A stretch of 64,000 nt of DNA from Arthrobacter sp. 24S4-2 (GCF_005280255.1 NZ_CP040018.1:5146001-5210000); one strand, 5' to 3'. Positions 52,321 to 61,233 are shown, counted from the first letter of the stretch. Program-made: numbers and translations. Notes: generated by a model from the letters alone, not told the origin.

Positions 52321-52387
52321 GGGTGTCGGTTAGCCTGCCGGGTTGTCCGGGCCTTGGGTGTCGGTTAGCCTGCCGGGCTGTCCGGGC
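52321..52387. repeat. 35-bp tandem direct repeat, two copies
   Basis: The unit beginning GGGTGTCGGTTAGCCTGCCG occurs at 52321 and again at 52356, nearly identical over 32 bp. A more decayed copy may start near 52287. It follows the MarR gene. Function unknown. Confidence 0.8.
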
Positions 52388-52577
52388 GCGGGCGCCCGTG
52401 GCATGCGGCGCCGTTCCGCCGCGCCAGCTCGGCCACGACCGCAGGGCTCACCAGACCGGCATGGTTCGGCCCGGGATTGCCGGAGTGGTTCCTCAGGAGG
52501 TCCACCAGGGCCTGGAGCTCGCCGGTCGGAACGGCCGACAACGAGGCGTAAGACTTGAAGATGCGCCGCTCAGCCAT
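52365..52577 (-). CDS. Small hypothetical protein
   Basis: 70 aa from ATG 52575-52577. It begins MAERRIFKSYASLSAVPTGELQALVDLL, plausible helical protein. The 3' end runs into the tandem repeat. The longer frame to 52778 is not supported. There is no clear ribosome site. I recognise no family. Confidence 0.4.
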   Translation of the reverse strand: MAERRIFKSYASLSAVPTGELQALVDLLRNHSGNPGPNHAGLVSPAVVAELARRNGAACHGRPRPDSPAG

Positions 52578-52919
52578 GCCTGAGACGCGGCTCCCCGGCG
52601 CGTTCAAGTCGCCCTCGAAGAGGGTCTGGCGGCAGCGGCTGATGCAACCGGGAGACGGACTTTTTCGAGCATGGGACATCCTCAGTGAAGAATCCGGAGG
52701 CTGCCTGCATAACCCGAAGCCAGAATACCGCAGGCACCCGGCGCGCGGAATCCCGTCCGGGAGTCCTGCCCTACACATAAACTGCGCCGGTCGGAAGGGC
52801 CGACGGCGACTGGGGACAGCCCGGGTCTCAGCGGGCTTTTCGCCGCCGGCCCCATAACAATTTTAGGAGATTCTGGCCCTCCGCGGGCGAGTGGAGGCTA
52901 CCCGTTTTCGCCGGTTCGC
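52578..52919. other. Intergenic, no gene recognised
   Basis: 342 bp without a credible gene or strong secondary structure. The stop of the next minus-strand gene is at 52920. Confidence 0.5.
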
Positions 52920-53204
52920 CTAGGCGGACTTGGTCCCGGACACGCGGCCTTCGGCGCGGGCTGAGCGGCGGTTCCGGAGCCAGCGGCGGAAGAGGTCAAC
53001 CATGGCCAGCAGGCCCGCGAGGGGCGAGAGCACCGCTGCGGAATAGACGAAGAGCAGCCAGGTGAGCGTCGCGATCGGCGGCTGGTTGGTGCTCAGGAGT
53101 GACAGCCCCCCGAAGAATGCAACGGTCCAGAAAACCACGACGCCAAAAAGCACCGCCGCAGCAGGGAAATACTCGTTTGTCACTACGGTCATCACAGTGT
53201 TCAA
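52920..53204 (-). CDS. Small membrane protein, unknown function
   Basis: 94 aa with two hydrophobic segments (FPAAAVLFGVVVFWTVAFFG and TLTWLLFVYSAAVLSPLAGLL, in part) and a basic tail (FRRWLRNRRSARAEGR). It has no recognised family. It lies downstream of the broken hydrolase remnant. Confidence 0.6.
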   Translation of the reverse strand: MNTVMTVVTNEYFPAAAVLFGVVVFWTVAFFGGLSLLSTNQPPIATLTWLLFVYSAAVLSPLAGLLAMVDLFRRWLRNRRSARAEGRVSGTKSA

Positions 53205-53409
53205 TGCTCTTCCTCCTGACTGGTTTGGCGCCGGATATCACCGCGTCATTCTCAGTATGGGGGCACCGAATCCCGGATCCCGGCAGGACGCAGAAAGCGT
53301 GACCAAAATAACCCTTGCGCGTCGCCGGCCGCGCTCTGCCCAACGTGACAGCGGTATCGGCGACCGGCTGGTGTGCCGGACGCCGACACCCCGCCCCGCT
53401 CGTCACGTC

Positions 53410-53866
53410 AGGCCGGCGACGTTCCGGCCCGGCTGAGGTGGCGGGCGAAGAACCGGGTCGCGCTGTCGGCCTCGAATCTTGGCACGTCGCCATGCCCGCC
53501 CGCGTTGGCGTGCAACGTCTTTCCTTCGAGGCGAAGGCGTCGAACAACGCGAGACCGGATTGCCGGTCGACGTGCTCGTCGTCCCACTGGAGCAGAAACT
53601 CGATCGGGACGGTGATCTGTGCCGCCGCCTCGGTCAGGGATTCATGCCCGGGACAACCGAAGACCGCCGCCGTGATCCTGGGTTCGACCGCCGTCAACGG
53701 CACGCCGATGCCCGTCCCTGCATGATGCCCCAGAAGCCGATCGGATCGCGGGGTGGCGGGCGGCCAATTCTTCGAAGCCTTCACGACCTGAGTCGTCCGG
53801 CAGCAACCAAAGCCATGCCCGCCTCCCCTGGGTAGCCACGACCCTACAACGGCCACGGAAGACCAC
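53410..53866 (-). pseudogene. Decayed alpha/beta hydrolase (dienelactone-hydrolase-like)
   Basis: Three frames carry consecutive parts of one protein: EGFEELAARHPAI (near 53790), then GTGIGVPLTAVEPRITAAVFG with VPIEFLLQWDDEHVDRQSG (about 53550-53720), then LHANAGGHGDVPRFEADSATRFFARHLS (about 53430-53510). The DEH and GGHG parts are the usual acid and histidine regions, and the nucleophile segment is lost in a frameshift. At least two frameshifts are needed. The stretch 53205-53409 and 53867-54114 holds no gene I can support. Confidence 0.75.
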
Positions 53867-54114
53867 CCGGCAACAACATAAGGATCATCAACCAGGTGAC
53901 CGCCGGCCCCGCGACGTTATCGATGTCGGTCGAGCCTGGATCCGCGGTGAGGTGCGTATGGGTGACGCACACCGGGCGGCCTTCCAGGCGAATGACGCGG
54001 CCGCCGCTACTCGGCATGGGCCGTTGTCGTGTCCTCACCTACGAGCGGCACGGCGGCGGCAACTATTGGCCGCTCAGCCGGACCCGCACCGCCGAGTGGT
54101 GACATGATGGGCGC

Positions 54115-54705
54115 ATGAGCCGAGTCACGTGTGATCTGACCATCTCCCTCGACGGATTCGCCGCCGGCCCGAATCAAAGCCTGGCGGAGCCCCTGGGCGA
54201 GGGCGGAGAGCTGCTGCACAGATGGCAGTTCGAAGAAGCCCAAGCCAACGCGGCCGCCCGCGAAGGCATCCTCGCGGCCGGCGCCTACATCATGGGACGG
54301 AACATGTTCGCTGGGCCCGGGGCGTGGGATGAGGAATGGCGGGGATGGTGGGGTGAGGAACCGCCCTATCACGCCCCAGTGTTCGTTCTCACCCAGCATC
54401 CACGCGAGCCCCTGGAGATGCAGGGCGGCACGACGTTCAACTTCGTGACCGACGGGATCGAATCGGCGTTGGCCCAGGCCCGGAAGGCTGCTGGCAGCAA
54501 GGACGTGGCCATTGCCGGAGGACCGCAGACCGTCCGCCAATACCTTTCGGCGGGGCTGATCGACGAGCTGCGGCTCCACATCGCGCCCATCGTCCTGGGA
54601 GCGGGCGAGCGGCTGCTCGACGGCGTCGCGAACCTCAAGCTTGAGCCGACGGAAGTGAGCGGTACCCGCCTCGTCACCCACGTGCGCTATCGGGTAATCC
54701 GCTGA
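54115..54705 (+). CDS. Dihydrofolate reductase-fold protein (RibD C-terminal type)
   Basis: 196 aa. VTCDLTISLDGFAAGPNQSL, YIMGRNMFAGPG and the C-terminal VAIAGGPQTVRQYLSAGLIDELRLHIAPIVLGAGERL in one region (residues 130-165) form the full family pattern. It is one of three such genes in the window, and the substrate is unknown. It is convergent with a TetR gene. Confidence 0.9.
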   Translation: MSRVTCDLTISLDGFAAGPNQSLAEPLGEGGELLHRWQFEEAQANAAAREGILAAGAYIMGRNMFAGPGAWDEEWRGWWGEEPPYHAPVFVLTQHPREPLEMQGGTTFNFVTDGIESALAQARKAAGSKDVAIAGGPQTVRQYLSAGLIDELRLHIAPIVLGAGERLLDGVANLKLEPTEVSGTRLVTHVRYRVIR

Positions 54706-54749
54706 AAAGCTGACGCTCAATCGTCGGCGCCATCGCGCGTAAGGAGGCC

Positions 54750-55328
54750 CTAGGAGGGCGGGCAGGCGTTGTCAATAAGGAGCCGGGCCAGGCGGAGGGC
54801 GCGCTTGCCGTATGTGGCGCCGTCGAGGACGGCGGCGGTGGCGTAGGCACCGTTGAGGACGATGAGCAGTTCGTCCGCGAGCTGGCCGGGGTCCTGGGCG
54901 TCGGCGTTGACGGCAAGGGAGCGGAACCAGCCCCGTACCTGCTTCTTGTGTTCTATGGCCACCAGGTGTGCGGGGTGCCGGCCCTCGGGGAACTCCGTGC
55001 TGGTGTTCAGCATCGGGCACCCCCGGTAGGAGGGGGCGGCCGTGTCCCCGGCGAGCACTTCGAAGACAACCATCAATTTGCCCCTTGGAGTGGACGGCTC
55101 CTCGGCGGCCAGCTGCATGCGCTCGAACCAGGCGTCCGCTCGCCCCTGCACGTAGGCTGTGGCGAGGGCGTCCTTAGTGGGGAACTGGCGGTAAATGGTG
55201 GCGTTCCCTACGCCGCATTCCTTGACCACGGTGTCCATCCCGACCGCACGGATGCCCCGCTGGTAGAACAGGCGCGTCGCCACCTCAAGCACGTTGCGCC
55301 GGTTATCCTCGCCACTCTTGCGTGCCAC
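54750..55328 (-). CDS. TetR-family regulator
   Basis: 192 aa. The N-terminal DNA-binding domain (NVLEVATRLFYQRGIRAVGMDTVVKECGVGNATIYRQFPTKDAL, residues 12-55) is followed by a TetR_C ligand domain with GCPMLNTSTEFPEGRHPAH. It is divergent from an oxidoreductase gene, and a perfect 16-bp palindrome lies between them, so the pair forms a self-contained regulatory unit. Confidence 0.92.
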   Translation of the reverse strand: MARKSGEDNRRNVLEVATRLFYQRGIRAVGMDTVVKECGVGNATIYRQFPTKDALATAYVQGRADAWFERMQLAAEEPSTPRGKLMVVFEVLAGDTAAPSYRGCPMLNTSTEFPEGRHPAHLVAIEHKKQVRGWFRSLAVNADAQDPGQLADELLIVLNGAYATAAVLDGATYGKRALRLARLLIDNACPPS

Positions 55329-55383
55329 GGAAACCTCACTCCTTCTGAATTTTCACCTGAACTTTGTTTCCTCAAGTTTGACA

Positions 55384-55424
55384 GACGGATCGATCCGTCA
55401 CAAACTATTCGAGAACGATCCGTC
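55384..55424. promoter_or_regulatory. TetR operator between regulator and oxidoreductase genes
   Basis: GACGGATCGATCCGTC at 55384-55399 is a perfect 16-bp palindrome. A half site GATCCGTC recurs at 55417-55424. Both lie in the divergent promoter. Confidence 0.8.
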
Positions 55425-55469
55425 ACATCGGGTCGCTTGTTACAGAAAACGCATGAAGGAGATCACCCC

Positions 55470-56147
55470 ATGAAGACCGCTATCCTCGGTACTGGGCACG
55501 TCGGACGCACGATCGCAGCACGGCTGGCCGAACTCGGGCACACCGTCACCATCGGCACCCGCGACCCTGAGGCCACACTTGCCCGCACCGGCACCGACAC
55601 CACGGGCACTGCGCCGTTTGCCGCCTGGGCTGCAGAGAACGCCGGCATCACCCTGGCCAGCTTCCGCGACGCCGCAGCGGGGGCCGAGCTCATCGTCAAC
55701 GCCACCAACGGTGCCGCATCCCTGGACGTCCTGGCCCAGGCAGCGGCCGAAAACCTCGACGGCAAAGTCATCCTCGACATCGCCAACCCCCTCGACTTCA
55801 GCCACGGCATGCCCCCGACCCTGTTCGTCAAGGACACCGATTCCCTCGGCGAGCAGATCCAGCGCGCTTTCCCCGCCGCCCGCGTCGTGAAGTCCCTCAA
55901 CACCCTCAACGCCGACCTCATGGCACATCCGGCCTCACTCCCCGACGGCGGCACGGTCTTCGTCTCCGGGAACGATGCCGACGCCAAGCACACCGTCACC
56001 CAGCTACTGAAGGAGTTCGGCCACCAGGATGTCATTGACCTCGGCGACATCACCACCGCCCACGGCACCGAAATGCTCCTGCCCGTCTGGCTTCGCCTTT
56101 GGGGCGCACTCGGCACGCCCGCCTTCAACTTCAAGATTGTCCGCTAA
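55470..56147 (+). CDS. NAD(P)-binding oxidoreductase, F420-dependent NADP reductase-like
   Basis: 225 aa from ATG 55470, with AAGGAGA upstream. The start TAILGTGHVGRTIAARLAELGHTVTIGTRDPE binds NADP (Arg after the second strand). VVKSLNTLNADLM and the small C-terminal domain fit the Fno/NADPH:F420 reductase-like and ProC-like family. Whether it uses F420 is uncertain. It is regulated by the divergent TetR. The following 279 bp show no gene. Confidence 0.87.
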   Translation: MKTAILGTGHVGRTIAARLAELGHTVTIGTRDPEATLARTGTDTTGTAPFAAWAAENAGITLASFRDAAAGAELIVNATNGAASLDVLAQAAAENLDGKVILDIANPLDFSHGMPPTLFVKDTDSLGEQIQRAFPAARVVKSLNTLNADLMAHPASLPDGGTVFVSGNDADAKHTVTQLLKEFGHQDVIDLGDITTAHGTEMLLPVWLRLWGALGTPAFNFKIVR

Positions 56148-56426
56148 GCCCTGGAGACGGGTCCTACGGCTTCCAACGCCAGGCACGCGCGGTTGACACA
56201 CTCCGCTGCCGCAGAACGCCGCCCGCCGCTCACCGGACACTTCTCCGGACGGGTCTTACGGGACGGTCCGCCGTGAGTTCAGCCAGACTGAAGTCCCATT
56301 CCGTGGAACCCACGGCTTTTTTCGGGATGAAATGCGATAACCGGCGCGGTTCAGATTTCGCCATTGCGCATGGGGCCGTTGAGGGTGATTGACCTTCCGG
56401 GCTTAACCGCCGTGTTCGAGCTGGGC

Positions 56427-57665
56427 TTAGGTGATGGCTTGGGCGAAAGCGGTGTATCTGCTCGCGGTGGTGTGGCCTATGTTGAAGATCAGGGCGAGGT
56501 GCAGGGGGTCGGGCCCGATGCTGAGCGCTTCGTGAAGGATCCGATCATTGCGGATGCGGTCGATTCCTACACCGTCTGGCAGCAGCTGGTCTGTGATGTA
56601 CGTCTGGCTGACGGAGCCGACGCCGTGGGCGGTGCCGCGGGAGATGAGCAGATGCGGGTTGGGTGTGTGCGGCCACGTGCTGCGGCGGTGTTCGGTCCAG
56701 ACTTTCAAGGCCCGATGGGCCAGTGGCCCGAGAGGCTGGGCGACGCCGCGGAGGGTGATGCGCCGGTTGGGGAGGTCGACGTCGTCGAGGATGAGACCGC
56801 GGATGGTCGTGGCGTCGGCGGCGTGGACGGCCGCCAGGGCGACGACGAGCCGCTGCGCGGGGGTGGTGACGCGGGTTTCGATCGCACGGATCTCGGCGTC
56901 GGTCATCGGCAGCAGGCTGCGCTCACCGCCGGGATTGGTCAGGCGGGCTGTGGGATTGGTGAAGACGACCCGCCGTCGGGTGGCGAAGCGGAACAGTGAG
57001 CGCAGCGCGGTGATCGTGTTGCTGCGCGGCCATCCGCGCAAGGGCTCGATTGCGGTCGCGATGTCCGTGGAGGTAATCTCGCGCAAGTGTCCGCGGCTGG
57101 CTGACCACTGCTCCAGCAGCGGTCTGACGGAACCGAAGTAGCTGTAGACCGTTCGCGGCGATCGTGGCCGGCTGCGGGTGTCGCCGTCGAGGAGCACGAG
57201 CAGCCAGGCACGGACATCGGAGGCGAACGCGGCCGGCAGTTCATTGGTGCGGCGGTGGATCCAGGAACGGATCGCCGGCTCGGTGTCATCATCGAGCAAC
57301 CCTGCGGCAGCGAGCACTTCGGCGATTCGGACACCGCGGCCTCGCTCGGACGCGCGGTGCCTGACCTCGGTGAGCGGGACAGTGTCGCCCGGAGCCCGGT
57401 CGTTGAGCAGCAGTGTCAGGCCGTCCAGCACGTAAAGGAAGGTCGCAGGTGACCAGCCGTGGGCCTGGCCGACCTGTTCGGCGCGGGCAGCCGCGAGGCG
57501 CAGGGCCGGCTTCTCGGAGCCGAGCGCCGGGTGACGCCATCTCGGGGGCGGCGGGGTTCCGGTCTGGCACCGGATCTCCGAGGCTCGTTTCCGGCAGTTA
57601 GGTCTGCAGTAGAGCCGGTCTCGGCGGCCGTCGGTGAAGACGGAGCCGCAGCGGACGCAGATCAC
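56427..57665 (-). CDS. Recombinase-like protein with zinc finger, catalytic Arg missing
   Basis: 412 aa from GTG 57663-57665, overlapping the previous stop by 4 nt (GTGA). It begins with a CxxC...C...C zinc finger (ICVRCGSVFTDGRRDRLYCRPNC). The C-terminal half reads like a tyrosine recombinase: ATTIRGLILDDVDLPNRRITLRG corresponds to box I and IGHTTASRYT to the end of box II. However, the box I Arg position holds Asp and the HxLRH motif is degenerate (DRILHEAL). It is therefore probably an inactive accessory partner of the recombinase encoded two genes upstream. Confidence 0.75.
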   Translation of the reverse strand: MICVRCGSVFTDGRRDRLYCRPNCRKRASEIRCQTGTPPPPRWRHPALGSEKPALRLAAARAEQVGQAHGWSPATFLYVLDGLTLLLNDRAPGDTVPLTEVRHRASERGRGVRIAEVLAAAGLLDDDTEPAIRSWIHRRTNELPAAFASDVRAWLLVLLDGDTRSRPRSPRTVYSYFGSVRPLLEQWSASRGHLREITSTDIATAIEPLRGWPRSNTITALRSLFRFATRRRVVFTNPTARLTNPGGERSLLPMTDAEIRAIETRVTTPAQRLVVALAAVHAADATTIRGLILDDVDLPNRRITLRGVAQPLGPLAHRALKVWTEHRRSTWPHTPNPHLLISRGTAHGVGSVSQTYITDQLLPDGVGIDRIRNDRILHEALSIGPDPLHLALIFNIGHTTASRYTAFAQAIT

Positions 57666-57985
57666 CGCGGGGGCAGCGACCGCCCGGTGCGGGCGCGCGG
57701 TTTGACTGCGTGGTCCTGGCCGACAGCGAGGGTGCGCTCGGTGCTCGCCGGCGTCGGCGCGGGCACCGAGTCGGCGTCGGGCAGGAGCAGATCCTCGACG
57801 CCGCAGCCGAGCACCGCGCAGATCACATCGAGCTCGTCGAGACGGACCGTGTTTGGCTGGCCGGACCACAGCCCTGACATCTTCCCGGCGCTGATCACGA
57901 GGCCGCGCTCGGCGAGCATCCGCTTGAGCTCGCTGGCCTTCCAGATTCCGCGATTTGCCGCGGCCAGCCGGAGATTCCACTTCAT
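57662..57985 (-). CDS. Small XRE/Cro-type helix-turn-helix protein
   Basis: 107 aa from ATG 57983-57985, which overlaps the recombinase stop (ATGA). ASELKRMLAERGLVISAGKMSGLWSGQPNTVRLDELDVICAVLGCGVEDLL is a Cro/C1-type HTH (residues 23-73). A basic tail follows. It ends in a 4-nt overlap with the recombinase-like gene, so the three proteins are made together. It may act as a repressor of the cassette or as a directionality factor. Confidence 0.83.
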   Translation of the reverse strand: MKWNLRLAAANRGIWKASELKRMLAERGLVISAGKMSGLWSGQPNTVRLDELDVICAVLGCGVEDLLLPDADSVPAPTPASTERTLAVGQDHAVKPRARTGRSLPPR

Positions 57986-59058
57986 GAGGTCAATCCCTTC
58001 CAACGGTCGGTGGCGCGCTCGTGGCCGCGCAGCCAGGCCTCTTCAACGTGAGAACGGTGGACATGGACGTACCGGGCCGTCGTTCCGGTCCACGTATGGC
58101 CCAGCAGCTCCTGAATCGCGAACAGCGTCATCCCGGAACGGTAGAGCTGGGATGCGCAGTAATGCCGCAGCACGTGCGGGGTGAGCTTGCCGGACCAGGC
58201 AGGCAGGTGCGCGTCCGTGGCTTCGGCCAGTGAGCGCCGGAACACGTCCGCGGTCGCACGAGCGCACGACCCATCGCCATTCTTGCGCTCGGACGGAAAC
58301 AGTGGGGCACCAGGGCGAGCATCGTCGGCGTCGAAGTGGCCCCACACGTCCTCGATGAACCAACGCAGACTGCGGTCGGCGCCGTTGATCAGCGGTACCA
58401 GCCGAGGTTTGGGCCCCTTGCGACGCGAGCCCTTGCCGTGGCGGACGTTCAGCTTGCCGAACCGGCCCAATTCCCACCGCACGTCATCGAGGTCGAGCAT
58501 GCGGGCCTCGTTGATCCGCAGCCCCACATCGGCAGCCAGCCGAGCCACCGCATAGTTGCGGGCAGCCGGACCGAACTTCCGGCAGGAGACCAATTCCTCC
58601 CGCCACCCGGCGAACAACCGGTCGATCTCGGGTTCGGTGGGCGGCACCCGCAACTGCGGGTCCGTTGAGGCACGCGGGCGGTTCATCTCATCCAACGGGC
58701 ATTCGATGACACGTCCAGTAAGGCCGTGCAGCTCGACTTTGTGGCGGAGCTCGAGGAACTCGAAGAACACTGACAGCGCGCCCGCCCGACCGGTCCGAGT
58801 TGCTGGCCTGGCATCACGCAGTACCTTGCCGAAATAGGCATCGGCATCGGCAGGCTGCATCTCCCAAAGAGGCCGGCCGAACCAAGCCCTGATCAGCTCG
58901 AGATGGTTGGTGTCGTTGCGGATGGTGCTGTCGACCAATCCCGCCGAGGCACGAGCCAGCACGAACTCGGCGAGCAGGTCGGTCTCGAAGTCTGCGATTT
59001 CTTCTTCAGTCATCAACCGCTGATGTTCACGAAGATCACGCACAAGTGCCAGAGTCAC
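57982..59058 (-). CDS. Tyrosine recombinase/integrase
   Basis: 358 aa from GTG 59056-59058, with AGGAGG upstream. A SAM-like core-binding domain (residues about 25-120) precedes the catalytic domain with all residues: Arg in DVGLRINEARML, HVLRHYCAS, and LLGHTWTGTTARYVHVH with the nucleophile Tyr. It is XerC/TnpA-like. It is first in a three-gene operon with overlapping genes. It probably mobilises the cassette, but I cannot define its ends. Confidence 0.9.
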   Translation of the reverse strand: MTLALVRDLREHQRLMTEEEIADFETDLLAEFVLARASAGLVDSTIRNDTNHLELIRAWFGRPLWEMQPADADAYFGKVLRDARPATRTGRAGALSVFFEFLELRHKVELHGLTGRVIECPLDEMNRPRASTDPQLRVPPTEPEIDRLFAGWREELVSCRKFGPAARNYAVARLAADVGLRINEARMLDLDDVRWELGRFGKLNVRHGKGSRRKGPKPRLVPLINGADRSLRWFIEDVWGHFDADDARPGAPLFPSERKNGDGSCARATADVFRRSLAEATDAHLPAWSGKLTPHVLRHYCASQLYRSGMTLFAIQELLGHTWTGTTARYVHVHRSHVEEAWLRGHERATDRWKGLTS

Positions 59059-59311
59059 GACTTGCCTCCTACTTCGAGTTCATCCTGAATGAAGCAATCA
59101 CCTTCTAGACGAAATTCTGACACGCTTGGTGACAATCTTTCAGGAGGAGCCTCAGGTGAGTCCTGCCGGCATTAATAGCCCGAATCCGGGGCTATGGGGC
59201 CATGTATAGACGGCAGCCGGATCCAACGAACTCGTCGACTATTGCCCACTGTTTAGACCGGTATTGCAACGTCGCAGGTCAGAGTCCCAGATTCCCCGTA
59301 GCGGGACCGGC

Positions 59312-59866
59312 CTATGACACGATGCGGTCTTGCTTCGCGCGGGCGCGGTGTTTGCGGACGTTGTCACGGTTTGCGCAGCGCACGGAGCAGTAGCGCTGGC
59401 GACCGTTGCGGGTGACATCGACCACCACTGCCCTGCAGGGATCGCCTGATGACCTCCCTGCGGCGCATCGGCTGAGCCTATGAGCGCCGCGAGTGCTGAG
59501 GTGCAGCGCCGTTCCGACACTGATCACGGCGAGCAACACATGCGGAAGAGCCTGGTCAAGGTCGCGGTAGTGAAGGTGCCATCCTTCACCGTCGTGATCG
59601 GTGAGGCGCGGATAGGCGGCGGCAGCAGCCATCTGGGCGTTCAACAGAGCGGCCCTGTTCTGTGGATCGGGTTCATCGACGACTGAGAGCCACTCGTCAA
59701 TGACGTCGCGGGTTTGCTCATAATCGTCTCCGGCGGAGAGCTTGTAGTCCATCGTCATACCGAACTCACGGGTCCGCTGCACGAGACCGTCCCTATCGGC
59801 TGGCCAATCGTTGGCCAACGAGGCGGCGAGGAGTACCGCGTATTCACCGTAAGGGTTGAGATGCAT
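59312..59866 (-). CDS. CGNR zinc-finger regulator with ABATE-like domain
   Basis: 184 aa. The C-terminus shows the CGNR finger: DPCRAVVVDVTRNGRQRYCSVRCANRDNVRKHRAR, residues 145-179 (here CANR in place of CGNR). The N-terminal part is the usual stress-induced ABATE-like domain. It is a transcriptional regulator, divergent from a LysE-type exporter it probably controls. The 59059-59311 spacer upstream of the recombinase operon shows nothing else. Confidence 0.85.
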   Translation of the reverse strand: MHLNPYGEYAVLLAASLANDWPADRDGLVQRTREFGMTMDYKLSAGDDYEQTRDVIDEWLSVVDEPDPQNRAALLNAQMAAAAAYPRLTDHDGEGWHLHYRDLDQALPHVLLAVISVGTALHLSTRGAHRLSRCAAGRSSGDPCRAVVVDVTRNGRQRYCSVRCANRDNVRKHRARAKQDRIVS

Positions 59867-59963
59867 AAGGCTATTACATCATTGTTGGAGTCATGACGAT
59901 TCTTCCTTGGGCTGCCGATCTGCAGACACGATATATGTATCCAGCGAGCAGGACGGTTCGCTC

Positions 59964-60635
59964 GTGATCGCGGCGACAGACTTCGGAACGGGAGTCTCGC
60001 TGGTCGCGGCAAGCGGGATGGCTCTAACGGCACTCGGCATGGTGCTCACGCCGGGCCCGAACATGGTCTACCTGGTCTCGCGCAGTGTGAGTCAAGGGCC
60101 AGTGGCGGGAATGATCTCTCTCGCCGGCACCTGTGCTGGCTTCCTCGTCTACATGACGATGGCGAACCTCGGGCTCGCGATGGTGTTCGTCGCGGTGCCG
60201 TGGCTCTATGCCGGAATGAAAGCCGCAGGAGTCCTCTACTTGGCCTACCTCGCGTGGCAGGCACTCAAGCCCGGCGGTCGCGGCGTCTTCGACGTTCGTG
60301 CACTCCCTCGCGATTCCGCACGCAAGCTCTTCCGCATGGGCCTCCTCACGAACCTGCTGAACCCAAAAACAGCCGTGATGTACCTTGCGCTTATTCCGCA
60401 GTTCATCGACTCGGGCCGGGGAGGAACAATTGCCCAGGGCTTCTCCCTCGGAGCGATCCAGATTGCCCTGAGCATGCTTGTGAACGCACTTATCGTCCTC
60501 GGTGCCGGGTCGATCTCTGCATTCCTCTCCACCCGGCCGAGCTGGACGAAATGGCAGCAACGTGTCACCGGCTCGGCGCTTGGCGTGGTGGCGGTCCTCC
60601 TCGCGCGGGAAGTGCCTGAAAAAGCACGCATGTAG
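59964..60635 (+). CDS. LysE-family exporter
   Basis: 223 aa from GTG 59964. Six hydrophobic segments, with LTPGPNMVYLVSRSVSQGPVAG as signature and LLTNLLNPKTAVMYLALIPQFI as second motif. It exports an amino acid or similar molecule. It is divergent from the CGNR regulator gene. The in-frame upstream stretch from 59856 overlaps the CGNR start and is not used. The spacer 60636-60828 holds nothing recognised. Confidence 0.88.
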   Translation: MIAATDFGTGVSLVAASGMALTALGMVLTPGPNMVYLVSRSVSQGPVAGMISLAGTCAGFLVYMTMANLGLAMVFVAVPWLYAGMKAAGVLYLAYLAWQALKPGGRGVFDVRALPRDSARKLFRMGLLTNLLNPKTAVMYLALIPQFIDSGRGGTIAQGFSLGAIQIALSMLVNALIVLGAGSISAFLSTRPSWTKWQQRVTGSALGVVAVLLAREVPEKARM

Positions 60636-60828
60636 CGATTCTGAGGATGAGAGTTCGCCGGGCCTATGTGCCCACACCGCCGGCGCGGCCAGCCTTAGCG
60701 TAGGCTGCCTGTGCGGCTACAGCCCTAGCCATCTGGATATTCGACCGAAGAATCCCGCACTGACCGCCGCGCCCTCCGCCCAAAAATCAAATGGCAGCCT
60801 GTAACCCGGCTCCCGACGGGTGTGCCCC

Positions 60829-61233
60829 TTAGGCGCCGTCGCCCGAGTAGTGGAGCAAAACCACGCCGTTGCCGAACGTCCGCGTCCCCTCGAGCCTGAG
60901 GTCCATCCGGACACCAGGGGCCTCGTGAATCACCGTGGTATTCCAGCCTGCCCGCGTGAGGGTCCGTGAAAAGACGAACTTGGGCATCTCGCGCCAGATC
61001 CCGGCGAACTCGACGAGTTCCGCCGAGATGTCCGGATCCTGGTCGGCAGTGGGCCAGTAATCGGCCATCAGCTCATGGGTGACGCGTCCGAACATGAAGG
61101 CTCCCATCGTCCGGAACTGCTCGTTCAAGTGGCGAAGGAGTTCGTCATCCACCAGGTGCCAGCTGATGTCCCGGTCGGGCGTCTCGAAGAACCCGTCCAA
61201 GGAGACCGACATCATGAGGATGATCTGGCGCAT
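60829..61233 (-). pseudogene. Dihydrofolate reductase-fold gene with internal deletion
   Basis: 134 aa from ATG 61231-61233, with GGAGG upstream. RQIILMMSVSLDGFFETP and FMFGRVTHELMADYWP are normal, and the end TRTFGNGVVLLHYSGDG is a normal C-terminus. Between NTTVIHEAPG and VRMDLRLEG the part that should read like GGD..VGGA....L...GLIDEY....HPVVLG.G is missing, about 45-50 residues. The deletion is in frame, but without the second half of the sheet the product is unlikely to fold as in its full-length relatives at 43593 and 54115. Confidence 0.75.

Noticed and set aside
53844..54038. 64-codon minus-strand frame between the hydrolase remnant and the DHFR-like gene
   Set aside because: No ribosome site and no family; it may be debris.
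56381..59101. GGTGATTG / CAATCACC flanking the recombinase cassette as possible terminal repeats
   Set aside because: Only 8 bp match in two spacers of about 200 bp, which is expected by chance.
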